Assembly (NCBI GenBank): GCA_027596195.1
Contig: JADGJG010000200.1
Location: forward strand, 1-31,801
Length of the DNA stretch: 31,801 bases
Direction: 5' to 3'
Source: Podochytrium sp. JEL0797
Lineage: Eukaryota; Chytridiomycota; Chytridiomycetes; Chytridiales; Chytriomycetaceae
Positions 1-9,922 of this stretch are shown in pieces. A model generated the notes under the pieces. It worked only from the letters and a program-made list of their open reading frames with translations. It made no database searches and was not told the origin of the DNA. Both the position numbers and the translations under genes were made by a program. Within the stretch, counting starts at the first letter, position 1. Each line of letters starts with the position of its first letter.

Positions 1-3000
1 CGAAGAAGTCTGCAGTGGGGCCCAATGGAGTAGTAGGATGGGAGCGAACTGAATCGAAGGAGTAGTTGTTGATGGCGTCAACATCTTCCTGCGTATTGGC
101 ACCCCAACGCATGCGAGACAGAATTCCCAAAAACTGAGGATCTTTTTCTTGGCGAAACACCTAGTTATCCGATCATTTTAGAAGATCGGACAGCAATTGT
201 TCACGTGCAAGTAAATACCTTGAGCAAGAAGACAACAAAATTCAAAGATCCCCAAAGTTTGCGGCCAGCTTCCACAAAATCGTTCGAAGTATCCCCACGT
301 TTGGGTTTCCAAAAAATTGGAAGCCCTTTGACAGGGGGGAGTTGGAGAAAATCTCCAGTGAATAGGCAGTGCTTTCCGGCCCACGCTTTTTCACTGTTGC
401 CACACGCTTCTCGAGTTTTGGAGTCCGCAGCACCCATAACATCAATTTTGGTCTGAGACACTTCGTCAACAATCGAGAGATAGACGCATCTGTGAAGCCA
501 ACTTTAGATGGCAAGTTAAAAAAAGAATGATACATACTTGATCTTTTCCTTCAACTCATGTGTTAGAGGCTTGTGTTTCGTCAAGACGATATTCAATCCA
601 CGCTGCGAGTGAATCGTCTCCCCTTCAATCGCCAACGCCGCCAATCCCATAAACGCCATTGTCTCTACAGTGTTCCTCCTTCCCCACAGTTTTGCAAACG
701 TCAGCAGCCCTGCAATAACGTTTGACTTTCCCGTTCCAGCCTCTCCTCCCAAATACCCAATCAGCTGATCCTTCAGAGAGCTAGAAGGGGGATGTATCAT
801 ATCAACACCAGAGTCCTCAAGAAACTTGTACTGCAGATGGCGGCAATACGTCTCGAAAACGAAATGTTGCCAAAAGTCCAAACGAAACGCCAACGAAACT
901 TCCGTGATAGACGGAAACTTGCTCAGAGAAGAAGGATCCGGATCGCCCGTCAACCCACGTGAGCGATAGTCGATCCATGGGACCGGAGAGAAGACTTCAT
1001 TGAGCCTGGTTACGCGTTCGGCTCGAGTTGCTGTCGTGAAGAATCTGGAGGAACCGTTGTTGTCCTCGTCAGATACACTAGCAGGCCTCTTAAGCGCCTC
1101 AATGTATTGATCAACGGTAGTAAAGGTTGGCAGGGGAATATGCACAGCGGCAGGAGAGTGTTCCACAGAGAGCGAGATGGCACCAATCAAGGGCTCATTC
1201 AGGATCTCGTCACCAAAAGCTGACTGACGTAGAATGCTGTCAGCGAGCTGTTGCTCGTAGTTGTACAACGCTTCAGCATCGTCGGACGTCATCTCCTCTT
1301 CGGGGGTGAAGTTGGTCTGGTTGGAATCGAGAGCCAAAAAAGGGTGCTCTCGGATGATGCGTTCTTCGTCAGTTTCGTCCATGGCGTGGTAGTCCTTCTC
1401 GTTGCTCTCGTAGTGGTTGCGTACAAGTCGCTCATGAAGTCGTGCTGCAGCTACATTTTCGGATGAGCCGGTTTGGAGGAAGTCAGCGTACGCCTGCTTC
1501 CAAGAATGTCCTGTATCCGATCAAAAATCAATGCTCGGATTGTAGAATAGTAAGGTGGACACGTACCAATAGAAGGTTTGAGATCATCGGCAGATACATG
1601 AGGCTTGAACAAGCAAAGTTGACACTTGTAGAAAAACTCGATATCCTCAGCAGAGAGATCTTTTTCCATGTTTGGAAGCTGCCGGCCATTGAAGATGAGA
1701 ATGTTTTGGACAAAATTCTTGTTTCTCGTCCAGTGCTTTCCAGGACCCTTGGAGTTCTTGACAAGGTGATAACGTTCAACGCAATCGACGTAGTTCAAAG
1801 CAGCCAACTTTGGATTGTTGCTCGAAGAACGGTTCCAGTAGTGTGCCATTGGGGACAGAGTCGCGTCTTCACAGTTGAGAGAGGCCATGGACAGACTGAG
1901 ATCAACAAACTCGTCCTCACCAGTAGCAGAAGAGTCCGGATAGCAAGCTGCTATAAGTCCAAGATTGGCGTAGACGAAATCATGAGACGATGTGAACAAC
2001 TGGGCGTCATTCATAATCAAGTAGGCGGCCATCGTGGTTGCCATTTCGACTGGCTTCGACAGGGTGTAGAGAAACTTGTGGATGAAGCGGAGGCCTCGTT
2101 CCTCGGCAGTGATCTCTTCGTCATCCGGTTTGGAGAGAATTGATTCCAAAGCCTTTGAATACAAACCAATCCGCATAATGGCAGAAGATTCCATGGACTG
2201 CTTCTTGAAGACGTACTTGATGGTATAGGCGGTTGACTTTCGGGTGCTCGAGTTGAAGATGAGGTGTAAGTCGGAGTTGTCGTTGGAGAGTCGTGCTGAT
2301 GAAAATCATTTCGAAAATTAAACACCGTCCGATCAAAATAAAAGATCGGATGCAATGAAAACTTACCCCAGTTTAAATCGCAGAGATTGTAGTATTCATT
2401 TCCTATGGCACGAAATGTTGTCATCACACAAGAATGAGGGTCCACGCTCGTCACCATTGCATTGGCAAGTTTGGGTATCAAAAAGCGGCAAATGGTGGCA
2501 TTCGGAGTGCGAGAAGTTGGCTTGAAGCAGCTGTTCGTGTGTGTGGCGAAGTGGTTCTGGTAACCCAAAAGATTCATGGCGAACAGGCACAAGTCTTTGT
2601 CCGATTGGTTGAAGTCGCGCGAGGGAGGCGTGCAGCGAAAAGCATCCACCGTGGCAGGCGAAATATCAATATTGCGCGCGGCAGCATACGCTCGAACCCG
2701 TTCAACCATGACATCCGTGTGACAGAATTCCTTCTTGCACGTATCACAGGACGCGGTCGGGTAGATTTTCCCTCCCTTTGGCTTTTGAAACGCCTCGCCA
2801 GGGATGGCCATTGGATTGAGTGTACCGTCGCAGGATTCAAAAGGGCATGAATTGGCACGGCAAGTGAAAGGCGGTGTTGTTGACAGGATCGCGTCTTGAA
2901 ATGTAGTCAATCTAAAAAATAAACGAGATTAATTTATGAGGGTGCTATCAGATCGACTTTACCGTTGAGCCCACTCGGAACTCTGTAACTTCAGGCGAAA

Positions 3001-5771
3001 CTCCTCCGATGTCCGCGGCATACCGTACAGAGACCCAACAAAATGAAAATGCACATCCCCCATTTTCTGCGTCTCGGGTGACATCTTAAACCAGCGAGTG
3101 ACTCCAATCATCCCACCTCCACGCTTTGGTGCGCGGTAGTTGAAGTCCCAGCCGAGGAAGTGTTCCATAAAGACTTCCACCACCTTCCTCGCGTACTCGG
3201 CAGATTCATGCGGGTTTAATGCCGCTGCGAGACCCCTGATATTCTTATCCGGCAATCCATCAGGCTGCAGTCCCCTCAATGCATCCTTGTTGGCCAAATC
3301 CGCCTGCTTCGGAAGCGAGTCCACGTTGGTGGAGATAACCAAATTCTCCTCACCAAGGGTGAACTTCAATTCACAGTGTTCCCCGTTCACCAATTGGCAA
3401 TTGATGGCGACAACCCAACTGAATGCCGTGGCGGGTGAAATCGTTGTAAAAAACGTTGCTGTACCGAGACGCTTCTGAATACCAAACGCACGATGCAGCT
3501 CGCTCGATCGCGACTCATCCGATCCAGCAAATGCCCTCAACCCAGGCAGCACCAACTTTTTCAAGTCAAACAACCGCTTCACTACTTCCGGCTGCTGGGG
3601 AGGTTGTGAACCCAGTTTCAAAGCATCCTCCACCTGACGGGCATGGTCATAACACTCATGGATATCACTAATTGTCCAATCTTCCCGTTCCACCGCCGAC
3701 TTTCTAACCCGCATGGAGACGTATTGTTGCTGGAACGATTGATGCAGTGCCACATGATCGTAAACAGTGGAGATAAACCCCCAATGTCTGGCGAACGCGC
3801 CACCATGAAGACGCAAACATCTCTGCGCCCAGCGAAGAACCGATAGATGATTGTCCCTGACTACAGTTGGACCGCCTTCGCCGAAAGGAAAGAGTGAAGG
3901 AAAACAGATAGGAACATCTTCCAGCTGACGCGACTTTACTGTGTTGGAGGACTTGAACATGGCAAGATCGCGAGATCCCGTGGTTCCAACAGCGTATTCG
4001 GCATGAGGGGTACTTGCGTTCACAACGATATGCGCGGTTGAAACCTCAACAGGGGATTCAACAGCACCGGCATTGTACGTCGTATGGTCCAAGAGACGAA
4101 CCAGCTTTTCGTTAACAGCGGCATCAGTTCCAGCCGATCGGTCTACGAAAACTGAAATGTTGTCAGGCCGTATCCGATCAAAAAAAATGATCGGATGAGA
4201 GAAGCTTACAGTCATCAGAAAGAACGGATTGCCTATCCTTCTCGGCAAGAATGTAATCCTTATGTGCCAAGTAGCCAAGATGGTTGGTTTCCAAAAAGCG
4301 CAGAAGCTCCAGAGCACATGGTTGGACGGCATATCGGGTTGACTGCTCTGCCTTCTGCTGGGAATCCCATGGGCCAACAAACGCAATACGGAACGAATTG
4401 ACAAGAGAGGCCGGGACGTGTCGCAATGGTGGCATGGAATTCTGGAGCACGTAGTGGTGGCTTCTGACAGTTTTGCGCTCGGGATTTCCAATGAGAGAGG
4501 AGAGGTAGATGTTTAACATCTTGAGTGAAACGACAGCTTCCGTAGTGCGAGTAATTGTGGGTAAATGCGAGGGGAGACGCCCAATCCAGTTCCGATTCGC
4601 GATGGCGTCTTGCGGCATTTTCTTCGTAGTTTGGTAATCACGGTCTAAGTCATCCTCGTCGTTGTCGTTAAACGTGGCAGCAGCAAGAGGACGTTTCTGG
4701 TACTTGCTCAAAAACTTTCGGCATCTATGACAAAAACCGAGAAGGAGGGAAGAACAAGCGACAGGTAAAAAAATCCCTGGGCGAGATTCATACACGAGTT
4801 GTGTGTCGGCAAGCATAACTGGGAAATGCAAGGAGTCTGCGAAGCAGTAGAATCCGAAAGGGCTCAGAAAAAGCCCGAAAAGTCTGCTGTCGAAACTGGA
4901 GACGTCGTATTGGGATACAAGGATTGGGTTGATCATAGATGTATATGAGTTGGGCAGAAGGAGCATGTCTCTCAAGCTCTGTAGGTTAACAATTAATAAC
5001 AAGGTTGCAGGTAGCAAGAATTAGCATACCTGAGCGACCTCGGCAGTAAGTTTCATGTAATCAAAGCTGGACTTTGGATGATCACATTCACACACCACAC
5101 AACAATGGTTTGTCATGTTTTGAAAGGATAATTTCTCGGCGCAAAGCTCGTACAGAGCCTTGCGATCAGCCTTGATCGTAAAGTCGTCGTTTGTGTCCAT
5201 AGAAGCAAGCTCTGCCTCATCGTACACAGCTGCGTGGCGTTCTTGTAGTCGAGCGGCTTCATACACAAAGTTGTGCCGCATGGTATTAGCACTCTGATCC
5301 ACACGTCTTTCGGCAGGTGTCCGAGCAGCACGCCGTTGCCGAGAACGGAGACGTTCCTTTTCGAGATCTCGTTCGCGAGCATAGGGGGTCTTGGAATCAC
5401 GGCGCTCTTGAACTCGAAGACGTTCGCGCTCGCGGTCGGCAGGCGTCGCCGCTGCACGATGAAGTTGAGCTCTTCTACGTTCACGTTCGCGATCGGCAGG
5501 CGTCGCCACAGCACGATTAATTTGAGCTCTTCTACGTTCGCGTTCGCGGTCGGCAGGCGTCGCCGCAGCTCGAATATCTCGCAAGCGACTTGCACGATAT
5601 GACTGAGAAACTATTCGCGTCGGGGTTTTGGGTATAGTTGTCCCTATGAAAGAAATTAGGAACTTGAAGCGAACTGTGCCATATCTTACCTGAATAAAAC
5701 GAACTTGTCGAAGATGATCCAAAGCCTGCTTTTGTAGAAGCAATATGATCAACGTGGTTGGATGTGGTCAT
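1..5771 (-). CDS. Helitron-type Rep/helicase transposase, 3' end beyond window
   Basis: Nine exons on the minus strand: 5771-5690, 5643-5030, 4978-4210, 4151-2963, 2911-2367, 2295-1567, 1510-538, 489-219, 160-1. All phases agree and give 1,777 residues before the edge. Order of parts: basic 19-residue repeats with TPADRERE (about 45-140); a Cys-bearing, DUF6570-like region (about 200-480) with an ANRNWIGRLP segment; a Helitron-like Rep domain with LFPFGEGG, the HUH pair H856/H858, and the two-tyrosine YxxKY motif at Y1090/Y1094; then a Pif1-type helicase with Walker A GEAGTGKS (1565-1572), Walker B IVDE, GDFLQLPP and FRQEKDP. Helitrons nick and replicate a single strand by rolling circle, using Rep for cleavage and the helicase for unwinding. 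No stop or frameshift was found, so the protein looks intact as far as it can be seen. I could not identify the element termini. The start ATG is preceded by a likely 5'-UTR intron. Confidence 0.9.
161..218 (-). repeat. Hairpin intron, Helitron intron 8
   Basis: Phase-0 GT-AG intron of 58 nt between LLK and VFRQ of the helicase. It contains the inverted repeat TCCGATC, 8-nt loop, TGATCGGA, ending 7 nt before the 3' splice site. The loop holds CTAAAA, a possible branch site. Confidence 0.8.
490..537 (-). other. Ordinary Helitron intron 7 (no hairpin)
   Basis: Phase-2 GT-AG intron of 48 nt (GTATGT...CACAG). It joins KIK to the Walker B strand YLSIVDE. It lacks the ATCCGAT inverted repeat, as do the introns at 2912-2962, 4979-5029 and 5644-5689, so only a subset of Helitron introns carries it. 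Confidence 0.8.
1511..1566 (-). repeat. Hairpin intron, Helitron intron 6
   Basis: Phase-1 GT-AG intron of 56 nt (GTACGT...ATACAG). It contains ATCCGA, a loop, and TCGGAT. The right arm ends only 4 nt before the exon. Confidence 0.8.
2296..2366 (-). repeat. Hairpin intron, Helitron intron 5
   Basis: Phase-1 GT-AG intron of 71 nt (GTAAGT...CATCAG) with arms TCCGATC and GATCGGA around a T-rich loop. Removing it restores the frame into the exon that carries the YxxKY Rep motif. Confidence 0.8.
4152..4209 (-). repeat. Hairpin intron, Helitron intron 3
   Basis: Phase-1 GT-AG intron of 58 nt (GTAAGC...TTTCAG). It carries the most complete inverted repeat in the set: nine-base arms ATCCGATCA and TGATCGGAT around a T-only loop. 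A CTGAC branch-like site lies between hairpin and acceptor. Confidence 0.85.
5402..5590 (-). repeat. 57-bp tandem coding repeat (19-residue units)
   Basis: Three close copies spaced exactly 57 bp apart (GGCAGGCGTC at 5438, 5495, 5552) encode Ala/Arg/Glu-rich 19-residue units around TPADRERERRR. Further degenerate units follow downstream in the protein. The units are charged and probably helical. Similar basic repeats are common at the N-terminus of Helitron proteins. Confidence 0.85.
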
Positions 5772-5784
5772 TGTGTATAACGCG

Positions 5785-5840
5785 CTAGGGATTCCTTATC
5801 CGATCAATCAAAGGTATCGGATGCTTGTAGGCAATTCTAC
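5785..5840 (-). repeat. Probable 5'-UTR hairpin intron of the Helitron gene
   Basis: Directly upstream of the ATG at 5771, the minus strand reads GTAGAATTG...CCCTAG over 56 nt and contains ATCCGAT, a loop, ATCGGAT. Size, hairpin position and acceptor match the coding introns, so I read it as an untranslated-leader intron. There is no coding phase to confirm it. Confidence 0.5.
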
Positions 5841-6040
5841 CAACCACGAGCAAAGAACAGAAAGTGAAGTAGATAGGGCAGCTGTGCGTTGGTGGTATGA
5901 CTTGTAGAAGGGTGGGTGTGAAGGGATGTAGTAGGGCGGTAATGAAGGGATGCGATGAGTTTTTTAGAAAGAATAAAAAATATATTTCGAGCAGAAACGC
6001 GAAAAAAGTCACCCAAACACAGAAAAAGGAACAAAATGGA

Positions 6041-7629
6041 CTAGTCATCAATAACAATGATGTCACCGGTCTTGTTCGTGAACTTGGAGCGCAAGATTTC
6101 GGCAAGCTCAGGGTGTACCTTGAATTCTTTGACCTTCTTGTTCACTTGCAGGGACAGAGAAACCGGCTTGGTTCTCTCCTTCTTGGGGTGCCTGATCTTG
6201 CCCACTTTGACCTTCGCGGACATGGAATCAGATTCTCTGTCAGAGTCAGAGTCGTCGGCGTGGGCCTCGGCATCAGACTTGGCATCCGATTTGGTAGAAA
6301 CACGGCGGCGTTTTTTGGTAGCGGCACCCGAGTCGTCCTCAATCGATTGGAACAGCTTGGCACTTTCATTCTTGTTCTTGCGGCTAAGGGCACTCTTTTC
6401 CGTATCCGTCAACTTCTGTCCGGTCTTGAGAAAGAGGAGGAAGTTGTCTTTTGTACCCGTGGAAGTGGTAGACTTGAGCGCGGCTTTGAAGTCCGACAGT
6501 TGCTTCATCATGAATTGGAGGGAGGTGATCTTGAAGCTGAAGGTGGGTGAACGCCCATTTTCCCCGTCACATCTGCTGGCGAAGCACTCGGAGAGAATCG
6601 TGTGGAAAGGACTTTTTGAAGAATGTTAGGAATAAAGTTTAATTAATAGAAGAGAGAATTTACCGAAGGAACCGTTCGAAAATCATGGAGAAGATTTGTT
6701 TTCTAATCGACGCGCGTTCGTCCTTGGCGTCAACAATTTCACCCAGCTGTGACAGGTCGTATCTCAAAGATTCGAGTTGGGCAATGGGTAAGTGACAGAA
6801 CATCTCCAAGTCCTTGGTGGCGACAAAGTGATTTTTCATCGTCTTGTAGTTCTTGATGACTTGATCACGAGTTGTGAGAGCCTTGCGGCCTTTGTCTGTA
6901 CCGAAGATGTTGTCACCAGGAAACATGTTGTTGAATGCAACAGCCATACGGTCACCGCCCGGATCTTCACTTGACTCATCTGGGTAGGCAAAGTATCTTC
7001 ACATCCGAGCAGTCGTCAGTGATCGGATAAATTTGAAATGAGAATTTGAAATCACTCTTACGTACGTGCAGACGAATTCGTTCATGTACAACAACGCCTT
7101 GCCGGTTTGATCTGCATCCTGCGTGAGATATTTGCCCAATGCTGCAACTCCCTCCACAGCTGGTTTGATGGCGAGCTTGAAGCAATCCCAAGCAGTTCCC
7201 TCTCCGTCGAAGCTGTAGTTCACTCTCGACTGTGATCGGAAGAAAATTAGAAATGCTGCATGACCCGTAGTTACAACAAAGTGAACTTGCCGCTAGATCA
7301 AAAACCCGGTCCAAGGTAGCATGCGCTTCCTTCTGGGGGAATGCGACGATTTGCTGGGCATCTACCATCTCGTTGAACTTGCCCGGTGTGATCATTTGGA
7401 GGGAACGGCCGTTGTTCTCGACGGGTGGAGGAGGTGGGATCCCGACGGGCGGGGCCATTGTAGTTGGGTTGTTTGCGGTGGAGTTGGGGTTAAGCGCGGC
7501 GTCTGCGACAGGCGTGGTGGTAGCAGGATCCGCAACATCTGCGGTGTTCGCGTTAGCCACGGAGGGCGTTGTGGTATTGGTGGCCGTGGGCTCAGCGGAA
7601 GTGGGTGGAGTGATCTGCGCGGTGGGCAT
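6041..7629 (-). CDS. Gene A: unrecognised nuclear-type protein, 468 aa
   Basis: Four exons on the minus strand: 7629-7291, 7229-7066, 6996-6664, 6611-6041; phases agree and the sum is 469 codons. I do not recognise a family. The N-terminal 80 residues are rich in Thr, Pro, Ala and Asn. Next come a short proline run (IPPPPPVENNG) and a folded-looking middle (residues about 90-330). The C-terminal part has a basic cluster KKRRRV like a nuclear localisation signal, then a Ser/Asp-rich acidic stretch. The first intron starts with GC, and the second carries the hairpin shared with the Helitron. The gene ends about 200 bp upstream of the Helitron transcription unit in the same orientation and is divergent from gene B. 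The shared intron type suggests it belongs to the same element or shares its history. That is inference. Confidence 0.75.
6997..7065 (-). repeat. Hairpin intron, gene A intron 2
   Basis: Phase-2 GT-AG intron of 69 nt (GTACGT...GTGAAG). It contains ATCCGATCA and, after a loop, TCGGAT. Splicing joins FVCT to YFAYPDES in frame. Confidence 0.8.
7230..7290 (-). other. GC-AG intron in gene A
   Basis: A 61-nt intron begins GCAAGT and ends CACAG, phase 0, joining FDLA to SRVNYSFDG. GC donors with an otherwise perfect consensus are a known minor class. The acceptor region keeps a half copy of the hairpin motif (CCGATCA). Confidence 0.7.
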
Positions 7630-8324
7630 ATCGTGGAAAGCGAGAGGTGCGTGCGATTTTTGGAAAATTTACTAATTAATCAAAGTCGTAGCAGATCGAT
7701 ATCAGCAAGCACGATGCAGCAGGTATATTCTCGGTTGGAGATGCTGCAACACCTTCTGTCTGGTGACACACCTAGTGTTCACAACATGCTTTGGATCACA
7801 AATAGCACTCAAGTTGCATTGAGTGCTACTCGCGTGGCCATTTGAAAGTGCCAAGTAAAATTTGATTAAAACCTGAGGTGGCACTCAATTCCACTCCAAA
7901 TGTTTGAGATCCGCTGATTTTTTCTCGGGATGAGCCTCTGAATTATGGAGGCCTTTCGGTGTTCACAGTGTTGTTAGCAGCAGCGTTTACATCACAAAAG
8001 TTGCAGTAACGTGTGCCCTTCGGCTTGGGCGCGTGCCTAAAAATTGCAGATTCCCTGGGGTGGACTCAGGATGGACTCAAGTCCACTCCAACTGTTGTGA
8101 AGAGTACCTGATGAGATATCAGGCTTACTGGGTAGCCTGTGCCGCAACAAAGCTCACGAAATATCATTGTATTCACAGGGAAGAAGAGACAGCCTCTCTC
8201 GTGCAGCCAAGGGAACGGGAGGCTCTCGGCTTGTGAGATCACGTGACGGTACAAAAAAATTGTTTTAACCCTCAAAAGTATATAAAGGCAGCGCTTTCCC
8301 TCTTTCTGTTTCATCAAAAGACAA
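7630..8324. promoter_or_regulatory. Divergent control region between genes A and B
   Basis: These 695 bp between two divergent start codons hold no gene that I can support. The stretch contains a perfect inverted repeat at 7803-7828 (TAGCACTCAA, 6-nt loop, TTGAGTGCTA). A direct repeat of about 22 bp occurs at 7883-7904 and 8075-8096 (ACTCAA, two variable bases, CCACTCCAA, one variable base, TGTT). The word GTGTTCACA occurs twice, and there is a small palindrome GGACTCAAGTCC at 8073-8084. A TATA element for gene B lies at 8279-8287. The repeats look like operator-type or terminus-type DNA, but their role is unknown. Confidence 0.5.
8279..8287 (+). promoter_or_regulatory. TATA box of gene B
   Basis: TATATAAAG lies 38 bp before the gene B ATG at 8325, a normal distance for a short leader. 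Confidence 0.65.
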
Positions 8325-9515
8325 ATGCTCAATTCTTTCGACTACCAGCCTGCCAAACCTCCAATGCACGCGATCTCGGTCGTGGATGGGCTCTCGCCGT
8401 CTAACAATTACCTCTCGTGGGACACGCAGCAGCCGAAGAATATGGCCACTTTCACTGACGCTCTTGCCAAATGCAACGGTCATAGCCAGAACGGTTTCTC
8501 TCCCAACATGATTCGCAACCATGCAAAGGAATTCTCGGTCTCCTACTTTCCAGGTTTGTTTTTATATCCGATCAAAAGTTGTTGCTCGGACTTCTAATAC
8601 TGTGCGATCAAACAGGTGGATACTTCTTGAAGCACAATCACCCACGTGAAAGTGGAGACGGGATCATCCAAACCCCAACGGCCATCTTCATTCCCGTCTC
8701 CATCACTACTGAGTTCTACGGAGCTCAGACAAAAGTCAACTCGGACGGGAATCCATTCCAGGTGATCAACATCGCGGCTGTGTCCTTGATGAGACACAGA
8801 GATGCGACGGAACTTGCGCACGGGTTGGCGTCTGTGTCACCAGCAGGGTCCATTTTGGTGTTCAACAAGTTTGGTTGCGGTGTTGGTGGTGAAGAAGATG
8901 CGGACCTCGTTTGGTTGAAGTTTGGCAGAACTTTCGGTATGTTCACAATTTGAATTTATTTATATCTGAATTAAAAAGACCTCCGAAATAACAGCTGCTG
9001 AAAGACCTGACGCTGACGAATCTGATGAAGTCTCCACCCCTTCGTCGAAGCGCAAGCGCATGGACGAATCAACACGCCGCACTTCGACGCGTTCGTCCAT
9101 CGGAACTCCTTCCCGCTCTGCGAACTGTGGAACTCCTTCTCGCTCCGCGTACGGGTCTCAACGTGGCCTTCCCCCACCCCCACCGTTCAGAGAAATTCAC
9201 TACGAGTCGCCTACGTCGAGCAAGCCCATCATCCGAATGTATGATTGCACCACGAACGAGTTTGACCCCGTCAACCTTGACCGCAACATTCTGCTTGTTG
9301 GAGACGACGCGATTCTCAGACCTGGTGATTTGGGTTATATGTCCACCATGTTTAAGATGGACACGACCAAAAATGACAATGTGGTTGTCACCTCCGTAAC
9401 GTTGGCGCCTCACTTTTTCGTACTCTTCAAACGTGGCCAACCAAACACGAAGGACATCGTGGTGTTTGAGAAGACAAACAAGGTGGTCTCTGTGTTGAAT
9501 GATTTTCCTAAGTAA
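8325..9515 (+). CDS. Gene B: unrecognised protein, 356 aa
   Basis: Three exons: 8325-8553, 8616-8936, 8995-9515, sum 357 codons with stop. No family is recognised. The first 190 residues look globular. Around residue 195-260 there is a disordered Ser/Arg-rich linker with a basic KRKRMDE cluster (possible nuclear signal) and a short proline run (LPPPPPF). A second compact domain follows. Intron 1 (8554-8615) has the ATCCGAT/TCGGA hairpin; intron 2 does not. A strong TATA box precedes it. AATAAA at 9599-9604 would serve as its poly(A) signal and overlaps the next ATG. A GTAAGT at 9512 could allow an alternative C-terminus, but the implied intron is only 32 nt. Confidence 0.75.
8554..8615 (+). 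repeat. Hairpin intron, gene B intron 1
   Basis: Phase-1 GT-AG intron of 62 nt (GTTTGT...AAACAG). It contains ATCCGATCA, a loop, and CTCGGA, followed by a CTAAT branch-like site. Splicing joins SYFPG to GYFLKHNH. Confidence 0.8.
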
Positions 9516-9604
9516 GTTTTCCATGGAATATATTTGGGGGCAGCGGGCGCCAGGCGTGGTTTAGGAGAGGAGATGATATTTTTGGTTTTAAACAACATCA
9601 ATAA

Positions 9605-9904
9605 ATGACTAGGAATGCCGATGTTGACTCTTGGAATCCCAATTCTGTCGTTTTTCCCGATCCCCCTATGGACGACCTCGGATATGAAAAAATGGATTAC
9701 CCGGCTGAGGATCCTAATTGCAGAGTATGCGGGCTCCCGGATCATCCAGGTGACTGCGACGCCGACTATATCGAGCTTCCTGATGGTGAAACCGTCTCTG
9801 GCGGTGCACGTTCAGACACGGACAGCGAGATGCCGGGCCTCTTAAGCGACGACGACGACATGTTAGAACTGGGTGCTCTAAAACTTTTCCGTGTGTGTGG
9901 CTAA
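9605..9904 (+). CDS. Small acidic ORF with zinc-knuckle-like motif
   Basis: A 99-codon ORF with ATG start, very rich in Asp/Glu, containing CRVCGLPDHPGDC (C-x2-C-x4-H-x3-C). This is close to, but one residue shorter than, the retroviral zinc knuckle C-x2-C-x4-H-x4-C. It may be the first exon of gene C: an acceptor-like AATAG|GATG at 9921 resembles the two gene C acceptors. However, the only in-phase donor (9895) would give a 27-nt intron. The tail (PGLLSDDDDMLEL) resembles a segment of gene C exon 2 (PGLIESDFEEIPEL). It could be a separate gene or a displaced exon. Confidence 0.4.
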   Translation: MTRNADVDSWNPNSVVFPDPPMDDLGYEKMDYPAEDPNCRVCGLPDHPGDCDADYIELPDGETVSGGARSDTDSEMPGLLSDDDDMLELGALKLFRVCG

Positions 9905-9922
9905 AAATTAATCCAAAATAGG

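Noticed and set aside
5772..6040. Helitron 5' terminus upstream of the transposase gene
   Set aside because: No convincing TC start or partner 3' end can be shown, since the 3' side of the element lies outside the window.
9069..9524. Antisense frame of 151 codons opposite gene B
   Set aside because: Gene B has a TATA box, ATG, consistent splice phases and sensible composition on the plus strand; the antisense frame has none of these.
9895..9921. 27-nt intron joining the ORF at 9605 to gene C
   Set aside because: In phase and with a plausible acceptor, but far shorter than any intron supported in the window (minimum 46 nt), so the ORFs were kept apart.
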